From positions 9,039 through 73,038 of the forward strand of contig CBFHQM010000008.1 of NCBI GenBank assembly GCA_965657965.1: a stretch of 64,000 nt of DNA, read 5' to 3'. Positions 52,096-62,775 of the stretch are shown here, in pieces. This DNA comes from UBA8752 sp965657965 (GTDB lineage: Bacteria > Bacteroidota > Bacteroidia > Flavobacteriales_D > Sanyastnellaceae). The notes under the pieces are model-generated. The model saw only the letters and a program-made list of their open reading frames with translations. It was not told the DNA's origin and ran no database searches. Position 1 is the stretch's first letter. Every line of letters begins with the position of its first letter. A program made the position numbers and the translations under genes.

Positions 52096-55000
52096 ATGAC
52101 TCTACACCTGCGTCCCCTCTCATCGGCTGTCGTCATTGCCCTCTCAGTGACCATGCCCAGTGCCATTCTGGCCCAGGCCATCCCGCTCAATGGCGGTCAG
52201 GCCATCGAACAAGAGACCCGTCAAAACCCCGGCCAGTTTACCCGAGCCAAGGACCACTTTGATCACGCTCACTACACGGCGGCCCTCGAAGGGTTCGATG
52301 ATTACGTTCAAACCGCGCTGCAATCCGACGGTCCAGCTGGGGAGCGAAGCCACCCCTTGCTCATTGAAGCTGAATATCACGCTGCACTCTGTGCCATGTT
52401 CCTCTATCACAAGGACGCAGTTTGGAGGATCGACCGTTTTGTTCTCCGTCATCCGGAGTCAACATGGGTCCCCAAACTCCAATGGGAGTTGGGCAACTAT
52501 CAGTATCGACGAAAGAAATGGGCAAAGTCCATCGACGCATTTAACACCCTGAACCCTCGAAAACTTGCAAAAAGCAAACGGACCGAGTTTCATTTTAAGC
52601 GGGGGCACGCCCTCTTCGAAAAAGGAGAATTGACCTTGTCACGAGGCGACTTAATGAAGGTCAAAAACGACGCAGCGGCCTCTCCCGAGTATCTCGAAGC
52701 TGCACAATATTACTTGGCGCACATCGCCTATTCTGAGGGGCGGTTGACTTCGGCTTTGCCTGACTTTGACGCATTGCTCCTGGTGGATGCCTTTCGTGAC
52801 GCTGTGCCAGTTTACATCGGACAAATCCTGTTCAGCCTGGAACGAAACGAAGAACTCATTGAACGCGCCCCCGACTGGCTTGGAGAAGGGCACAACTTGA
52901 GAAAAACCGATGCCGCTGAGCTGTCCAAGCTGCTGGGCACCGCACTGTTTTACTCTGGCCAATATGCAGCAGCAGAACCCCATCTTGAAGCGGCATGGAA
53001 GGCTGCAGATGGTCGCCAGCGCACCGCTGAATTCAGTTACATCGTAGGCGTATGCCGCCTCAACAACGGCCATCCTGCAGAAGCCATCACCGCCTTGATG
53101 CGGTCCACAGGAAGAAAAGACGCATTGGATCAAAATGCAGCACACGCATTGGGTCGGGCTTATTTGTCCTTGGGCGAAAAACCCAAAGCACAGGCCGCTT
53201 TCGAAGCTGCCGCCTCCATGAGTCACGACCTCGAACTTCGAGAAGACGCCCTTTTTAATCAAGCTAAACTGGCTTTTGAAACCGACTTCAACCCCTTCAA
53301 CGATGCCATTGGCGCCTTCGAACAATATCTGGAAGACTTCCCCGATAGCCCGAGACGAGATGAAGCGTATGGTTTCCTTCTCGACGTTTACTTGACCACG
53401 AGAAACCACGTTCGCGCCCTCGATGCGCTCGACCGCATTCAAAGGAAGTCTCCACGAGAAAAGCAAGCCTACCAGAAGCTTGCATTCAATCACGGCGTGG
53501 ATTTGTTTCGATCTGGAAAACCAGACGAAGCGGACGCGCTATTTATTCGGAGTCGGAATTTCCCCGAAGATGCCACACTGTCTGCCGAAAGCCACTTTTG
53601 GCAAGGGGAGATTGCAATCAAAGCCGGCAGTGACGCCCCCGCTTTGAGCCACTACAGAGCCTTTCTCAACGCTCCGGGCGCCTTCAATTCTGACCTCTAC
53701 AATGAAGGTGAATACGGTGCCGCCTATGCCCTGTTCCGCCAAAGGAAATACCGCGATGCCGCCGTTGGCTTTAGAAAGTATGCCGATGCCACCACCGCTC
53801 AAGCACCTGGCGGACACAGACCCGATGCACTGCTGCGCATTGGTGACTGCTTTTACATCGACAAAGACTACGGGCGCGCCGTATTGTCTTATCAGAAATC
53901 CTTGGACGCTGGAACTACCCAACAGCAATACGCCAGCTACCAACAAGCCCGCTGCAAAGGCTTAGACGGAGATTTGACTGGCGCGTTGGAGGGCATGACC
54001 GCCTTGCTCAATGAATTTCCAGAAACCACGTTCAAAGGCGATGCCCTGACCTCTATCGGAAAGACGCAAATCGAAAGGAACGAAATGGGCGCTGCCAAAG
54101 CTGCTTTTGAACAAATCCGTAGCGAACTCCCCGGCAGTGGTTATGCCAAACGCGCCATGGTCGACTTGGCATTGGTGGCCATCAAACAGGGCCAAGACGA
54201 CGCGGCTTTGACGCTTTGGACTCAAATTTCTAGCCAATACCCCGAAGACGAAGTCACCAAAGACGCTTTCCTTTTGGTGGAACCGTTGTTGGTGGAACGC
54301 GGACAATTGGACAATCTCCCCGACGTGGTGGGCTTGTCGGAAAACGACATTGCAGAACGCACCTATGCTGCCGCACAGGAGCTGGCACTGTCCGGTGCTT
54401 GTCCTCAAGCCATTCCAAAATTGACCCAGTTTTTGGAGGACCATCCCCAAAGCGTGCGCATTCTCGCGGCTCGCTTCCACCTTGGACAATGCCAATTTGA
54501 GGAAGGCAACACCGAGGGGGCCTTGGTGGTGCTGGAGACCGTTGTCGCTGCACCCTTGAGTGATTACCACGAATCCGCGTTGGTCCTGGTGGCCACGATG
54601 CGTTACAACCAAAGCGATTGGACCGAGGCCTTGGCGCACTACCAACACCTAGAAAAGGTGTCCGAACTCAAGCGACATGTACTCGAAGCCCGCATTGGCA
54701 TCATGCGGTGCAGCCGGAAGCTGGGTGACGGAGAAACCGTTCTCGCCTACGTTGACCCCATTCTTGACGACGCAGAGACCCCCGCCGACATTCGTTTGGC
54801 TGCGCGCTACAACCGGGCACTTCTTCTTCTGGACCGCGATCCTGCAGCAGCCAAAGGCGATTTAACCTGGCTGGCTCAAGATGGTCCGCACGCCGAAGAA
54901 GCAAGCCACCACCTGGCCACTCTCCAACTGGACAATGGCAATGCCGCGGATTGTCAGGGAGCCATTTTTGCCCAACTGAACCGTTTTGGTGGCGGCTCTG

Positions 55001-55230
55001 AATGGGCACACCGAAGTTTCCTTCTCCTCGCCGAGGCATACTTGGCACAAGGCGATTTGTTCCAAGCCCGGACCACGATTGAACAACTCGCGGCCAACGT
55101 CGATTCCCCTTGGGTTCAAGACGCTTGTCTCGATTTTCAAGACCGTCTGGTACAACTTGAGAATCCGCCCGAACCCGTCGACTCCACCTCGACCGAGGAC
55201 ACTTCCACACCTCCAAGCGACAACGAATGA
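52096..55230 (+). CDS. Large periplasmic tetratricopeptide repeat protein
   Basis: 1044 residues from the ATG at 52096 (in-frame starts also at 52084 and 52078). Signal peptide SSAVVIALSVTMPSAILAQA. Nearly the whole protein is TPR-type helical pairs, for example FTRAKDHFDHAHYTAALEGF, YNEGEYGAAYALFRQRKYRDAAVGF, RIGDCFYIDKDYGRAVLSYQKSL and LGQCQFEEGNTEGALVVLE. It ends in a Thr/Ser/Asp-rich tail. It should be a periplasmic scaffold. It overlaps the beta-barrel gene by four bases, so the two probably form an envelope complex. Similarity to PorW/SprE is conceivable but not shown. Confidence 0.87.
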   Translation: MTLHLRPLSSAVVIALSVTMPSAILAQAIPLNGGQAIEQETRQNPGQFTRAKDHFDHAHYTAALEGFDDYVQTALQSDGPAGERSHPLLIEAEYHAALCAMFLYHKDAVWRIDRFVLRHPESTWVPKLQWELGNYQYRRKKWAKSIDAFNTLNPRKLAKSKRTEFHFKRGHALFEKGELTLSRGDLMKVKNDAAASPEYLEAAQYYLAHIAYSEGRLTSALPDFDALLLVDAFRDAVPVYIGQILFSLERNEELIERAPDWLGEGHNLRKTDAAELSKLLGTALFYSGQYAAAEPHLEAAWKAADGRQRTAEFSYIVGVCRLNNGHPAEAITALMRSTGRKDALDQNAAHALGRAYLSLGEKPKAQAAFEAAASMSHDLELREDALFNQAKLAFETDFNPFNDAIGAFEQYLEDFPDSPRRDEAYGFLLDVYLTTRNHVRALDALDRIQRKSPREKQAYQKLAFNHGVDLFRSGKPDEADALFIRSRNFPEDATLSAESHFWQGEIAIKAGSDAPALSHYRAFLNAPGAFNSDLYNEGEYGAAYALFRQRKYRDAAVGFRKYADATTAQAPGGHRPDALLRIGDCFYIDKDYGRAVLSYQKSLDAGTTQQQYASYQQARCKGLDGDLTGALEGMTALLNEFPETTFKGDALTSIGKTQIERNEMGAAKAAFEQIRSELPGSGYAKRAMVDLALVAIKQGQDDAALTLWTQISSQYPEDEVTKDAFLLVEPLLVERGQLDNLPDVVGLSENDIAERTYAAAQELALSGACPQAIPKLTQFLEDHPQSVRILAARFHLGQCQFEEGNTEGALVVLETVVAAPLSDYHESALVLVATMRYNQSDWTEALAHYQHLEKVSELKRHVLEARIGIMRCSRKLGDGETVLAYVDPILDDAETPADIRLAARYNRALLLLDRDPAAAKGDLTWLAQDGPHAEEASHHLATLQLDNGNAADCQGAIFAQLNRFGGGSEWAHRSFLLLAEAYLAQGDLFQARTTIEQLAANVDSPWVQDACLDFQDRLVQLENPPEPVDSTSTEDTSTPPSDNE

Positions 55231-57083
55231 CACAACGCACCACCACGATCCGTTCGGCGCGATGCGCCATGGGCTTGACCTGTCTTTTGACGGGAACCTT
55301 GAGCCTTTCCTCCTTTGCCCAAGACAGCTTGCAAGTCACATTCGTTGGAGACCGAGAATTGCAGCTGAGAGAAGTCACCAAACCCAACTCCAATCCGCAG
55401 CGTGTGGATTTGGGCATGGAAAAACCCACCATTTCTTACGAGCCCGTGGTCAAGTCCATTTCGCCCAAAACCGAAACCGAAGACATCCAACCTCTGGCCG
55501 TCAAAATGGATGCGCCTTTGCCGCGGCTCTACGCTGGCTATGCCAAAGGTGGGTTTGGCCTGTACACCTCTCCCCTGCTCGACATTCACTTTGGAGAGAC
55601 CCAAAGTCGCAATGGCGCTTGGGGTGTGAATCTGATGCACAAGAGCTCGGCAGGGTCAACGGGACAGGCCGACAGTCTGGGCTTAGACGAAGGTTGGTCT
55701 CACAACTTGGCCACCGGTTACTACCGGCGGTTCATCGACAAAAGCAGTTTAACGCTCGATGGTGGAGTGGAGCGCCAAGCTTGGGGTCTTCATGGCCTGG
55801 ATCTTTCTCGAACACAATCTGGAGACTTCTCTGCCCCCTCCAGCCGTCAGGTCTACGCCCGAACGTTCGTGAATGGGCGCCTACAAAACCATGAACGCGA
55901 CAGCGCCAAGGTGCACCGGGACATTCAACTTCAAGTGTCAAGGCTGGCCATTGGCGACACACCATGGCCCGCTGGATCCATCCTGCCTGAGCCGGCTACA
56001 GCTCCGATGCGAGAGAACCTGCTGACCTCAAGGGGCCACGTTCACAGCGCGAAAGATGGCGCACTTTACGACCTCCAATGGGAAGGCCATTTCATCGGCT
56101 CCTCCGTCGCTCTTGCTGGCGACTCTGTTCCCAATCCTGTGCAGCGCACCACCGCCTTGGTCGGTGCCGTCCCGAGTGTCACCAAAGAGCGCGGAGCGTA
56201 TCGCATCCGTGTTGGCGCTGGCCTTTGGCTCGACGCCCGAGGCAGGCAGGGCTTTCACTTTTATCCCACTGCAGAGGTTCGGTTTCGACTGTTAGACGAT
56301 GTCTTTGTCCCTTACGGAGGCGTGGATGGTGGAATGCAACGCAATGCCATTCATGACCTTGTTGAGGCCAACCCTTGGTTTGATGCTGGCCATCATGCAA
56401 ACAAGGATGCTCCCCGTGGCGCATTGCAACACACCAACCGCGCTCTGGAATTGTACGGAGGCGTTCGCGGCAAACTCACCCGCGATTTGTCCTTTAACGC
56501 ACAGGCACGCACCACGCGCTTCCGCGACTTCGGGTATTGGGTCAACGAAGCCGGACCAGACAGCGCAGGACAGCGCTTTGGCTTGGCCTACGACTCTTTG
56601 ACCGTGGCCAGCGTGATCGGTGAAGCCATGTGGCGCGGTCAGGGGGCTTTGGAACTCAATGCCCGTGCTGAATTCCACACCTACGGAACTGGAGATCAGC
56701 CCTACGCTTGGTATCAACCCCGCACCCGAATCAGTGCTTCCGGACGCTGGAATTTAGAGGACCTGCTCTTCCTCAACGTGGGTATGGAAATTGTCGGCGC
56801 GCGCTATGCACCCTCCCGTGTTCCATTTGGAGAAACCATCCAAGGCGAAACATCGGTTCAAGCCCCCGGCGAGAGCGTGGGGCAAGTCTTCGGAGACGGC
56901 GAGGAAATTTTTGCGCGCAAACTTTCGGCATACACCGCATTGGACTTGGGCATCGAGTACCGCTACAACGGCCGACTGGCACTGGGATTAGACGCCAAAG
57001 GCCCCCTCGGAAACACCCAAATCTTCAATGGCTACAACGCTCAAAATTTCCGAGTAATGATGTGGGCGGGATACCGCTTTTGA
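55227..57083 (+). CDS. Outer-membrane beta-barrel protein (TonB-receptor-like barrel without plug)
   Basis: 618 residues with a signal peptide (GLTCLLTGTLSLSSFAQ). After ~70 residues of linker come long amphipathic strands with alternating aromatic residues (YAGYAKGGFGLYTSPLLDIHFGE, NLATGYYRRFIDKSSLTLDGGVERQAWGLHGL, ...). It ends FRVMMWAGYRF, a terminal-Phe barrel signal recognised by BamA. There is no TonB box or plug domain, so active siderophore-type transport is not supported. Being coupled to the TPR gene (ATGA), it probably forms its outer-membrane partner. The function is unknown. Confidence 0.82.
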   Translation: MTQRTTTIRSARCAMGLTCLLTGTLSLSSFAQDSLQVTFVGDRELQLREVTKPNSNPQRVDLGMEKPTISYEPVVKSISPKTETEDIQPLAVKMDAPLPRLYAGYAKGGFGLYTSPLLDIHFGETQSRNGAWGVNLMHKSSAGSTGQADSLGLDEGWSHNLATGYYRRFIDKSSLTLDGGVERQAWGLHGLDLSRTQSGDFSAPSSRQVYARTFVNGRLQNHERDSAKVHRDIQLQVSRLAIGDTPWPAGSILPEPATAPMRENLLTSRGHVHSAKDGALYDLQWEGHFIGSSVALAGDSVPNPVQRTTALVGAVPSVTKERGAYRIRVGAGLWLDARGRQGFHFYPTAEVRFRLLDDVFVPYGGVDGGMQRNAIHDLVEANPWFDAGHHANKDAPRGALQHTNRALELYGGVRGKLTRDLSFNAQARTTRFRDFGYWVNEAGPDSAGQRFGLAYDSLTVASVIGEAMWRGQGALELNARAEFHTYGTGDQPYAWYQPRTRISASGRWNLEDLLFLNVGMEIVGARYAPSRVPFGETIQGETSVQAPGESVGQVFGDGEEIFARKLSAYTALDLGIEYRYNGRLALGLDAKGPLGNTQIFNGYNAQNFRVMMWAGYRF

Positions 57084-57178
57084 GACGGCTGGTAATCTCG
57101 GTGAGAAACAGCCACAAAAGTGTTGAAAACACAGGGCACTCAGCACGTGTGAAATCCCTGAATTGGCACTCCGGCGCC

Positions 57179-57186
57179 TATCTTCG
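57179..57186 (+). promoter_or_regulatory. Candidate -7 box (TATCTTCG) of gyrB
   Basis: Five of six fixed positions match TAnnTTTG. It lies 23 bases before the ATG at 57210, with a purine-rich GCGGAGC just before the start. Confidence 0.4.
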
Positions 57187-57209
57187 TGGGACGTCTTAAA
57201 AAGCGGAGC

Positions 57210-59156
<1,947 letters not shown>

Positions 59157-59307
59157 CCTCGGCCTCTCGCCGCACTTTACCCTTTCCGAAATTTGTGGGG
59201 ATCTCGTCCCCAGCCATCTCGGACAAAATTGACGCTGTCGAAGTGTCCAAATGTGGACGTGTTCGGAATAGGTCCGGTCACGCCTCGTTCGAAACGTGCC
59301 CACGACC

Positions 59308-60810
59308 ATGAAACTGAACACCATCCTGCCGCTCTCCTTGCTGCTCTCCAGTTGTCTGTTCAATGGTTGTTCTGCGCAGGACTTTTCAGAGTCCATGGCG
59401 TTGACGATGGAATCGCATGGCGCGATGGGCATGTCCGCCCTGGTCATCTGCGGGGGTGAAGTCACCGAAGCATTCCACGCTGGTTTTCGTGACTACGAGA
59501 ACAAATGGCCGGTCAACAGCGATACCCGTTTCAGAATTGCCTCCGTCTCCAAAAGCATCACCGCCATCGGCTGCATGAAATTGGCAGAAGCTGCCGTCAT
59601 TGACCTCGAAACCGACATCAACGACTACCTCCCTTTTGTGGTTTCCAATGCCAACCACCCCGGCGTCCCCATCACCACGCGCATGCTCCTGAGTCACACC
59701 TCGAGCATACAGGACGGAAGTGGCTACAGCCCCTTCCTCACCAGCACTTACCAAAGCACCGGAAACTTGCCCTCTTTGGCTGAACTTCTGGAGCCTGACG
59801 GTCTGCATTTCACAGCCAACATGTACCGGACAGAAGAACCGGGGACACACTTCGCTTATAGCAATCTCAATTTTGGCTTGCTTGCCACTGTGATGGAAGC
59901 GGTGACCGAAACCCGCTTCGACATCCTCATGGACTCCTTGCTTTTTGACCCCATGGAGCTGGGCTGTTCTTATGATGTAAGCACCCTTACTGACATTGAG
60001 AACTTGGCCACATTGTACCGCTACCAAGACGGCTGGGTGGCACAAGCAGACCAATACAATGGAATTGCCCCAGCGTCGCCAGAGCTCAGTGGCTATGAAC
60101 CCGGCACAAATGGCTTACGCTTTGCGCCACAAGGTGGCCTTCGCGCCAGTGCGCACGAACTCCATCAACTGATGGCATTGCACCTCAATAATGGAACCGC
60201 TTTCAATGGAACTGTCATTTTAAGCGGTGAATCTTTGCAAGCCATGAGATCTGTGGAGTGGACCTACAACGGAAGCAACGGCGACAACTACTACAACCTG
60301 TTCAACAGTTGGGGCCTTGGAATTCAAAACGTGAGTCAAGCCCCCATGGGCGATGTCGTGTTCCAAAACTTTGAAATGTGGGGGCACCCTGGCGAAGCCT
60401 ATGGCCTCGTGAGCGATTGGTATTTCGATGATGAAACCCAAAACGGCATCATCTTTCTCACCAACGGTGTCGCGAACGGATATACATCGGGGAACAACTC
60501 CGCATTCTACACCATCGAAGAAGAGGTCTTCGCTGCGGCTGAATCGGCATTGAACTGCACCAATTCAATGGCCAATTACGGCGATGACTCGTGGAAAGTG
60601 ACCCCGAATTTTGGCCGTCCAAACGAGCCCATAAGATGCTCTCCTCCCCGAGGAACAACAGCCATCCACTGGTACAATGTACAAGGCCAATGCGTGGCCA
60701 AGTCCGACATCAATGCCGGACTTTCTGTCCCCCCTCTGCCGGCTGGAACCTATACGATGCGGTGCTTTGGAGCCAGCAACATAGCAGCCAACCTGTTTAC
60801 CATCCAATAA
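59308..60810 (+). CDS. Class C beta-lactamase-family serine hydrolase with T9SS-like C-terminal domain
   Basis: 500 residues from the ATG at 59308. The N-terminus has a signal peptide ending CSA-Q, but also a lipobox-like LSSC (Cys16), so it could be a lipoprotein. The active-site SxxK is Ser79-Val-Ser-Lys82 and the second motif is Tyr184-Ser-Asn186. Downstream the GHPGEAYG stretch may act as the third motif. The family includes peptidases and esterases, and a true beta-lactamase is not implied. The last ~75 residues (IHWYNVQGQCVAKSDINAG ... LPAGTYTMRCF) resemble a type A T9SS sorting domain. The 150-bp upstream gap holds two small hairpins without T-runs. Confidence 0.85.
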   Translation: MKLNTILPLSLLLSSCLFNGCSAQDFSESMALTMESHGAMGMSALVICGGEVTEAFHAGFRDYENKWPVNSDTRFRIASVSKSITAIGCMKLAEAAVIDLETDINDYLPFVVSNANHPGVPITTRMLLSHTSSIQDGSGYSPFLTSTYQSTGNLPSLAELLEPDGLHFTANMYRTEEPGTHFAYSNLNFGLLATVMEAVTETRFDILMDSLLFDPMELGCSYDVSTLTDIENLATLYRYQDGWVAQADQYNGIAPASPELSGYEPGTNGLRFAPQGGLRASAHELHQLMALHLNNGTAFNGTVILSGESLQAMRSVEWTYNGSNGDNYYNLFNSWGLGIQNVSQAPMGDVVFQNFEMWGHPGEAYGLVSDWYFDDETQNGIIFLTNGVANGYTSGNNSAFYTIEEEVFAAAESALNCTNSMANYGDDSWKVTPNFGRPNEPIRCSPPRGTTAIHWYNVQGQCVAKSDINAGLSVPPLPAGTYTMRCFGASNIAANLFTIQ

Positions 60811-60867
60811 GCCCTACGTCCGCAGCGTTCCAGATTGTGGTCGCATGCGGGCGACCGTGGCAGCGGA

Positions 60868-61659
60868 TCAGACGTATTCTCTGCCCTCAACATCGAGCAC
60901 GTTTGTGGTCTTTTTGAGGGTACGCAGAACCAAGAACACAACAAAAGCTGCAGCCAAGGCATAGGCCCAGAAAGGCTGGAAGATGCACGCTGGAGACGCA
61001 AAAAAGGAAGCCTCCATATCTGCCTCACGGAATCCGTGAAGTCCGTCCACCCAGGCGAAGCTGAGGAACATCGCGAAGAATCCATTGTACTCCCGTTTGA
61101 GAACGTTCCGCATGGAGAAGCGAACCTCCGGGGACTTCCAACGGCCAAGTGCTGGCCAAAATGCAGGGACACCCGATGCCCAATCCAAATAGGATTGGCC
61201 AAATTTCCCCCGCAAAAAATGCTCTTCTGCAAACATGATGCGCTCATAGTAAAGCGCATACAAGAGCAAGAAAACAACGGCGAACCACAAGTGGCCCATG
61301 TACATGACAATGCCCAACCACATGAGCAGGTTGCCCAAATACAAGGGGTGACGACAGACCGAATACATGCCCTTGGTGTTCAGTGATTCTGCAACTTGCC
61401 CCTCTTTGGTATTTCGACCAGAAGTCCCCCTGGGCGTGTACCCAACGCACAAAGCCCGGACCTCCTGGCCCGCCATGGCCACAGCCAAGCAAATCAATGG
61501 CCACACCCAAGTGGCATCGAGGGCATCAGACATTGGCGTCCAAGACACATCCGAAAGCAACACGACCGGCACTGCACCGAAAAACAAAAGCAACGGCAGA
61601 AAACTCCGCCAGCGAAACAGCCAGTTGCCCGACTTGTCCATTTCCTCAATCAATGCCAT
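60868..61659 (-). CDS. Isoprenylcysteine/PEMT-type membrane methyltransferase
   Basis: 263 residues, sharing one base with the HlyD gene stop. Several hydrophobic helices surround the GMYSVCRHPLYLGNLLMWLG motif and a later YYERIMFAEEHFLRGKFGQSYLDW, the SAM-binding pattern of the ICMT/PEMT superfamily. The N-terminus (SGNWLFRWRSFLPLLLF) resembles LmtA-type enzymes that methylate the lipid A 1-phosphate, which is a possible but unproven substrate. It is last in a transport operon. Confidence 0.8.
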   Translation of the reverse strand: MALIEEMDKSGNWLFRWRSFLPLLLFFGAVPVVLLSDVSWTPMSDALDATWVWPLICLAVAMAGQEVRALCVGYTPRGTSGRNTKEGQVAESLNTKGMYSVCRHPLYLGNLLMWLGIVMYMGHLWFAVVFLLLYALYYERIMFAEEHFLRGKFGQSYLDWASGVPAFWPALGRWKSPEVRFSMRNVLKREYNGFFAMFLSFAWVDGLHGFREADMEASFFASPACIFQPFWAYALAAAFVVFLVLRTLKKTTNVLDVEGREYV

Positions 61660-62762
61660 CAGTCAAAAATGGGTTGGTTCCAGCGCTTCAATGAATCGGT
61701 GGCGACAATGCCCGACAGGACCTCAACGGTCAATCCGTCGGAAAGTCCAAGTTCCACATCACGGCGTTCAAATTGCTGCGGGCCCACCTGGACCTCCACA
61801 AACGGCTTGGGGCCTTCGTACTGAACCAAGGCCTCACTCACGGCCAGCACCTGCTTCCGCTGGTCGAGCACCACATCAGCATTGGCGCTGAAACCTGCGC
61901 GAATGAAGTCTCCTTCCGCCAAGGTCACGGCCGCTCGAATCTCGAACTGCACTGCGCCGTTGTCTGGCACACCCTTGGGTGAGATGTACTCCAACGTGGC
62001 ATCGAACTTCTTGCCGGGCATGGCTCCAATGGACAGAATCAATGGGATCCCCACCCGTAAGTTTTCGATTTCACTTTCGTCGATTTGACCGCGGAAGATC
62101 AAGTCCGTCATGTCGGCCACACTGGATATGGTCGTACCCTCATTGAAGGTGTTGGCTTGAATGACCTGGTTGCCCACTTCGACAGGCACATCGAGCACCA
62201 TGCCATCGACTGTGCTTGCGATCATCGTATTGGACGCCTCTCCCGCACGGCTTGCAGCCCCCTCTTTCACAATGCGCAAGTTGTCTTCCGAAGCCAGCTT
62301 CTCTTCTTGGGCCTGGAGGTAGGCCGTTTCTGATTGCTGGAAATCTTGCTGAGACACGACTCCCGAAGCCAACAAAGACTTTTGGCGCTCAAAGTCACGC
62401 CGGCTGTTTTCCAGCGAAATGCGGCTGCGTTCTACCCGGCTTTGGGCAGAGGCCAATGCCGCCATGTCGGGCACCACACGCACACGGGCCAAGACGGCTC
62501 CGGCCGTGACCGTATCTCCGGCTTCCACAAACAACTCATCCACGATGCCGCTGATTTGCGGCTTGATGAGGATTTCTTTGCGGGGGCCAATCGTGCCCGA
62601 ACTCACCGACTTCTTGATGATGTCGGCGATGCGCGGTGCTTCCACACCATATCGAGCCTCGGGCGCCTGTTCCTTTTTGTACAGGTGATTCAAAGTATAG
62701 CCAGCCCCAGCGAGGACCAACAGGACAAAGACGAGGAGGAGCGTAACGCGGCCTTTCTTCAT
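61659..62762 (-). CDS. HlyD/MacA-like periplasmic adaptor subunit
   Basis: 367 residues. The N-terminal anchor helix (VTLLLVFVLLVLAGAGYTL) is followed by the first half of a lipoyl/biotinyl-like domain (GTIGPRKEILIKPQISGIVDELFVEAGDTV), a coiled coil (~105-180: SAQSRVERSRISLENSRRDFERQKSLL), the second lipoyl half (MIASTVDGMVLDVPVEVGNQV), and beta-barrel and membrane-proximal domains. This is the adaptor of ABC (MacAB-like) or RND efflux. It follows a MacB-like permease gene, which points to an ABC export complex. Confidence 0.9.
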   Translation of the reverse strand: MKKGRVTLLLVFVLLVLAGAGYTLNHLYKKEQAPEARYGVEAPRIADIIKKSVSSGTIGPRKEILIKPQISGIVDELFVEAGDTVTAGAVLARVRVVPDMAALASAQSRVERSRISLENSRRDFERQKSLLASGVVSQQDFQQSETAYLQAQEEKLASEDNLRIVKEGAASRAGEASNTMIASTVDGMVLDVPVEVGNQVIQANTFNEGTTISSVADMTDLIFRGQIDESEIENLRVGIPLILSIGAMPGKKFDATLEYISPKGVPDNGAVQFEIRAAVTLAEGDFIRAGFSANADVVLDQRKQVLAVSEALVQYEGPKPFVEVQVGPQQFERRDVELGLSDGLTVEVLSGIVATDSLKRWNQPIFD

Positions 62763-62775
62763 GTTTCTAATTCAA

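Noticed and set aside
55227..57083. TonB-dependent receptor
   Set aside because: The barrel-like strands are present but there is no plug domain or TonB box, and the length is too short for a full receptor.
59196..59258. Two small hairpins after gyrB as terminator or regulatory RNA
   Set aside because: Stems of 6 and 5 bp without T-runs; not distinguishable from chance.
59308..60810. Antibiotic-resistance beta-lactamase
   Set aside because: SxxK and YSN are shared by many serine hydrolases and peptidases of this superfamily; the T9SS-like tail and context do not support a resistance role.
60839..60856. Hairpin GGTCGC/GCGACC as a terminator between the hydrolase and methyltransferase genes
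   Set aside because: The stem is only 6 bp and no T-run follows on either strand.
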